From assembly GCA_964549625.1 (NCBI GenBank), contig CAZJVA010000008.1, positions 1 through 25,986 of the forward strand: a DNA stretch of 25,986 nucleotides, written 5' to 3'. The first letter of the stretch is position 1. Each line of letters starts with the position of its first letter. The stretch comes from UBA12474 sp964549625. GTDB lineage: Bacteria > Babelota > Babeliae > Babelales > Babelaceae. The notes under the pieces are model-generated. The model was not told where the DNA came from, did not search any database, and saw only the letters and a program-made list of their open reading frames with translations. Shown here one piece after another: positions 23,421-25,986 of this stretch. Position numbers and translations under genes: made by a program.

Positions 23421-24800
23421 CTAAAACTGCTCAAAAATAGGAGCTAAATTATTTAAACCAACACCACGAGAAGCCTTAAGGAGAAACACCGAGTTTGAAA
23501 CCTCTTTGGGAAGCACCGCACCGACATCTTCCCAGCTCGCTACGTGGTCATAGGGCAGGACATGCGGCATGGTTTTTGCTGCCTGTGCAATCTGAGAACC
23601 CACAAAAATCACCCGAGAAATCGTCTTAGTATTTCGCAACATCCGGCCTACCTGGCGATGCCAAAAAACACTCTGCTCACCCAGCCCTAACATATCTCCT
23701 AGTATAGCAATTTTATGAGAATACCCAGGCATTTTATCAAGAGCAAAAAGTGCTTCACGCATACTTTCTGGATTTGCGTTGTAAGCGTCATTAATAACAA
23801 GGCATTCACCGCTAGCTGTTTTTTTAGCCAAAAAGCGCCCATCAACTAAATCAAAACTTTCAACCGCACTACATATCTGCTTAATTGTAATATCAAAAAA
23901 ATAAGCAACTGAAGCAGCAGCAAGTACCGCCATCAAAAATCCTCTATGGGGAACCAAAAGCGTAAGCGGTTGAGACTGATCAAAAACACGTAATTGCAGA
24001 TGCAACCTACCATCAACAAACCGAATCCGCCGTGCTTGGACCTGGTTTTGCATTTTGCAGCCAAAGCGGACTACCGGATGATCATATACCCCCGAATGCA
24101 ACAACGAGAGATCCCCATGAATAAATCCAATATTTTCCGGAGTAAAGCATGAAAAAATTTGCTTTTTTTCGCGCGCAATATCACTAATACGTGGCATGCC
24201 GTCCATGTGCTGATGACCCAATGTGGTGATAATACCAAACGTCGGGCGCACGAGATCTGCAAGCTGTCGCATCTCCCCAGGCCGCGAAATACCCATCTCA
24301 AAAACCGCAACAGTATGTTCCTTCTTCAATCCCAAAAGAGCAAAAGATAGACCAATACGCGTATTCATATTTCCTGGAGAAGTATGACAACAATGTCCCA
24401 CAGCGGTAAAGACGTGCGCCAACAACTCTTTAGTCGTCGTCTTACCAACGGTCCCCGTCACCCCAACAACAGGGATCATAAACTGTTGCCGCCATGCATG
24501 CGCCAGCGCATAAAGGGCCTCTTCGGCCGAATCTACCAAAACAACAGTAACCCCCGCAGACACACAACCACTAGACAACGCACACTTAGATCGATCGACA
24601 AAAACAACAGTTGCCCCGCGCCTGATAGCATCCTCAACAAATAAGTGACCATCAGTAGCACTTCCTTTAACAGCAAAAAATGCATACCCTGAACTAACGC
24701 ACCGAGAATCATGCGTAGCTTGGCCAATAACAAAATCAGTCTCACCCAAAATCTCTGCCGCAGGCAAAATACGTAGAACAAAGGCCTTATCAAGTTTCAT
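23421..24800 (-). CDS. murF: UDP-MurNAc-tripeptide:D-Ala-D-Ala ligase MurF
   Basis: MurF adds D-Ala-D-Ala to UDP-MurNAc-tripeptide, the last cytoplasmic step of the muropeptide precursor. The 459-residue protein has the Mur ligase layout: an N-terminal UDP-binding domain with THDSRCVSSGYAFFAVKG (29-46), the ATP loop VTGTVGKTTTKELL, SPGNMNTRIGLSFALL, FEMGISRPGEMRQLADLVRP, the MurF signature NDAYNANPESM, AILGDMLGLGE and KASRGVGLNNL. The region usually reading AHLE(G)FGS is GHQHMDGM, a mild divergence. The ATG has only a weak upstream GGTG. It heads the murF-rsmH-rodA-ruvB run. Upstream is a 250-base divergent gap shared with the phosphoesterase gene. No murE, mraY or murD gene is nearby in the window. 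Confidence 0.96.
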   Translation of the reverse strand: MKLDKAFVLRILPAAEILGETDFVIGQATHDSRCVSSGYAFFAVKGSATDGHLFVEDAIRRGATVVFVDRSKCALSSGCVSAGVTVVLVDSAEEALYALAHAWRQQFMIPVVGVTGTVGKTTTKELLAHVFTAVGHCCHTSPGNMNTRIGLSFALLGLKKEHTVAVFEMGISRPGEMRQLADLVRPTFGIITTLGHQHMDGMPRISDIAREKKQIFSCFTPENIGFIHGDLSLLHSGVYDHPVVRFGCKMQNQVQARRIRFVDGRLHLQLRVFDQSQPLTLLVPHRGFLMAVLAAASVAYFFDITIKQICSAVESFDLVDGRFLAKKTASGECLVINDAYNANPESMREALFALDKMPGYSHKIAILGDMLGLGEQSVFWHRQVGRMLRNTKTISRVIFVGSQIAQAAKTMPHVLPYDHVASWEDVGAVLPKEVSNSVFLLKASRGVGLNNLAPIFEQF

Positions 24801-24901
24801 TAATGTCGCACCATATCGCTAATAACAACCCACATCATCTAAACGTGTCTCCACCAAAAAACTCTGTCAAGCATACCATGCGTGGATACTTGTTTTTAAA
24901 T

Positions 24902-24930
24902 TTGCAACTAGAAATTTTCTGTGCTATTAT
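24902..24930 (+). promoter_or_regulatory. Predicted sigma70-type promoter of the phosphoesterase gene
   Basis: TTGCAA (24902-24907), an ideal 17-base spacer, then TATTAT (24925-24930). Transcription would start near 24937, giving a leader of about 114 bases. On the opposite strand a perfect TATAAT overlaps at 24926-24931, without a convincing -35, so murF could be transcribed divergently from the same spot. Confidence 0.6.
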
Positions 24931-24936
24931 AGAATA

Positions 24937-25050
24937 ATAAAATAAACAGAGAGTGCCCGGACAAGTCGTTGATTTATCCGATATGCCTAGGCAATTTTAT
25001 TGTTTCGCGGTGGCCCGCTCTAAGCTCAACTCAATTAAAAAGGATTAACC
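24937..25050 (+). promoter_or_regulatory. Long leader with several small hairpins, unknown element
   Basis: The leader is richer in G+C than its surroundings between 24951 and 25020. It can form CGGAxAA/TTxTCCG (24958-24980), the palindrome TGCCTAGGCA (24984-24993), CAAT/ATTG (24992-25002, an alternative to the palindrome) and GCGG/CCGC (25007-25018). AGAGTG (24950-24955) can instead pair with CGCTCT (25016-25021) to enclose the whole set. AAGGA follows at 25040-25044. It matches no riboswitch class I can recall. Whether it regulates anything is unknown. Confidence 0.4.
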
Positions 25051-25986
25051 ATGCAAAAAATGCCAGTTATAGCCGTACTATTTAGTTTCGTTTCAGCCCA
25101 AGCATTCATGCCACACAACAAACTGACAACCGCAAGCAGCAAGCTACAAGAACGTTCTTCTAATATAATCTCGATTATCAAATACAAGGCGGCAACAAAA
25201 CATGGACTTCAGCTATCAAATGAGTATATCCAAACAGAAGCAGCGGACCTACTTGCAGACCTGCTTACCAATATCACTAAATATTCACCAGATGTTACCA
25301 ATACCAAGATTAAAAGTTGGCTCAACTCCTTAACAAAGAAGCAGCCCACAAACAAAGATGATCAGATAATCGAAGATATTATTTTGACCGCAAAATCAAT
25401 GGAAGAGCTCACTCTTTCGAAAGAACAAATAAAAAAAGACGGCCAAGAGATAATTAACAAAGTTAAAGAGATGTACCAAAATTTTCCATCAAGGCCAAAG
25501 AACATTACTGCTATGTTCGTTATAGATCCTTGGATAAAAAGAACCTACCCGCAACAAACGGCACCACAAATACGCCGCTCCTTTTTTGAGGTAAAAACAC
25601 CCGCCCCAAAAAACCAAATGTTAACAATCAGCATGCCTCCCAAAACCAAGGTCTCTTCAACAAAAATCGTAAACGATTTTCAAGCGTCTGCACAAAAGGA
25701 GCCCTGGAAAAGCAAAGATGAGATTATTGCAATAGCAAACGGGCTAGAAAAAGTTCTCAAACGCGACATCATCAACAACGTAACACACGATCAGATTAAA
25801 ACGCTGCAAGGCGAATCTAAGGAATACTATAAACTCGATCACCTTTTGTACCGCCAGATCATAATACCTGCCAATGCAGAATTATATCTTATCGCCGATT
25901 TACATGGTGATTTTGGCCCAATCAAAGCGCTTCTTACCCACTTAGAATCCCAGGGCCTATTCAGTCCCGCAACAGGTATTCTCCAT
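25051..25986 (+). CDS. Secreted metallophosphoesterase (PPP/calcineurin-like), N-terminal part
   Basis: The frame stays open for 312 codons to the window edge, so the gene is cut off by the window and not necessarily broken. The N-terminus MQKMPVIAVLFSFVSAQAF is a Sec signal peptide. About 250 residues of Lys-rich, mostly helical, unrecognised sequence follow. The metallophosphoesterase fold then begins at ELYLIADLHGDFGPIKALL (277-295). DLHGD (283-287) is motif 1 (usually GDxHG), whose Asp and His bind the metals in PPP-type Ser/Thr phosphatases and relatives. The remaining motifs (GDxxDRG, GNHE) would lie beyond the edge. AAGGA lies 6 bases before the ATG. Substrate and target are unknown; a secreted protein phosphatase is inference. 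Confidence 0.8.
   Translation, partial: MQKMPVIAVLFSFVSAQAFMPHNKLTTASSKLQERSSNIISIIKYKAATKHGLQLSNEYIQTEAADLLADLLTNITKYSPDVTNTKIKSWLNSLTKKQPTNKDDQIIEDIILTAKSMEELTLSKEQIKKDGQEIINKVKEMYQNFPSRPKNITAMFVIDPWIKRTYPQQTAPQIRRSFFEVKTPAPKNQMLTISMPPKTKVSSTKIVNDFQASAQKEPWKSKDEIIAIANGLEKVLKRDIINNVTHDQIKTLQGESKEYYKLDHLLYRQIIIPANAELYLIADLHGDFGPIKALLTHLESQGLFSPATGILH

Noticed and set aside
24842..24870. Consensus TTGACA on the minus strand upstream of murF
   Set aside because: No acceptable -10 lies 16-18 bases downstream (CACGTT at 17), so no promoter is called.

Overview
The window looks like chromosomal DNA of a diderm bacterium with a compact genome and moderate-to-low GC. It combines housekeeping genes in tight operons with many lineage-specific proteins that start with Sec signal peptides: a putative lipoprotein, a likely beta-barrel, a 1025-residue coiled-coil protein, a propeller-like protein, a kinase-like protein and a phosphoesterase. 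That mix fits host-associated lineages such as Dependentiae (TM6/Babeliae). The phylum is an inference; no rRNA or marker tree is available here.

Layout, left to right. (1) 102-704 (+) is a small secreted protein of unknown function, converging on a minus-strand pair (a putative lipoprotein then an RpiB-like isomerase, 1743-765). A perfect 15-bp hairpin lies between the convergent genes. (2) 1813-4127 (+) holds a LolC/E-type permease translationally coupled to a short, divergent phosphoglycerate kinase, converging on an unknown minus-strand gene (4142-4672). (3) 4828-5874 (+) is a secreted protein with a protein-kinase-like catalytic core, whose end overlaps the end of dnaA (minus, 5860-7386). 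(4) 12163-7528 (minus) is a two-gene envelope operon: a Cys-rich probable beta-barrel followed by a giant coiled-coil protein. (5) Two tandem tRNA-Arg genes (CCG, CCT) lie at 12426-12259. (6) 14317-12476 (minus) is a secreted propeller-like protein ending in CSIM, divergent from a secreted coiled-coil/TM protein (14490-15149, +). (7) 20269-15176 (minus) is yebC-yicC-dnaE. (8) 24800-20363 (minus) is murF-rsmH-rodA-ruvB, which joins cell-wall synthesis to rRNA methylation and recombination. (9) 25051 to the window end (+) is the N-terminal part of a secreted metallophosphoesterase behind a roughly 110-nt leader with several small hairpins.

The core genes cover replication initiation (dnaA), elongation (dnaE, with all nine PHP metal ligands kept), recombination (ruvB), peptidoglycan precursor synthesis and glycan polymerisation (murF, rodA), rRNA modification (rsmH), RNA turnover and translation (yicC, yebC) and carbon metabolism (pgk, rpiB-like). 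The secreted proteins are the accessory layer and probably serve envelope structure or host interaction. No mobile element, CRISPR array, integrase or rRNA gene was seen. No stretch longer than 300 bases lacks a gene.
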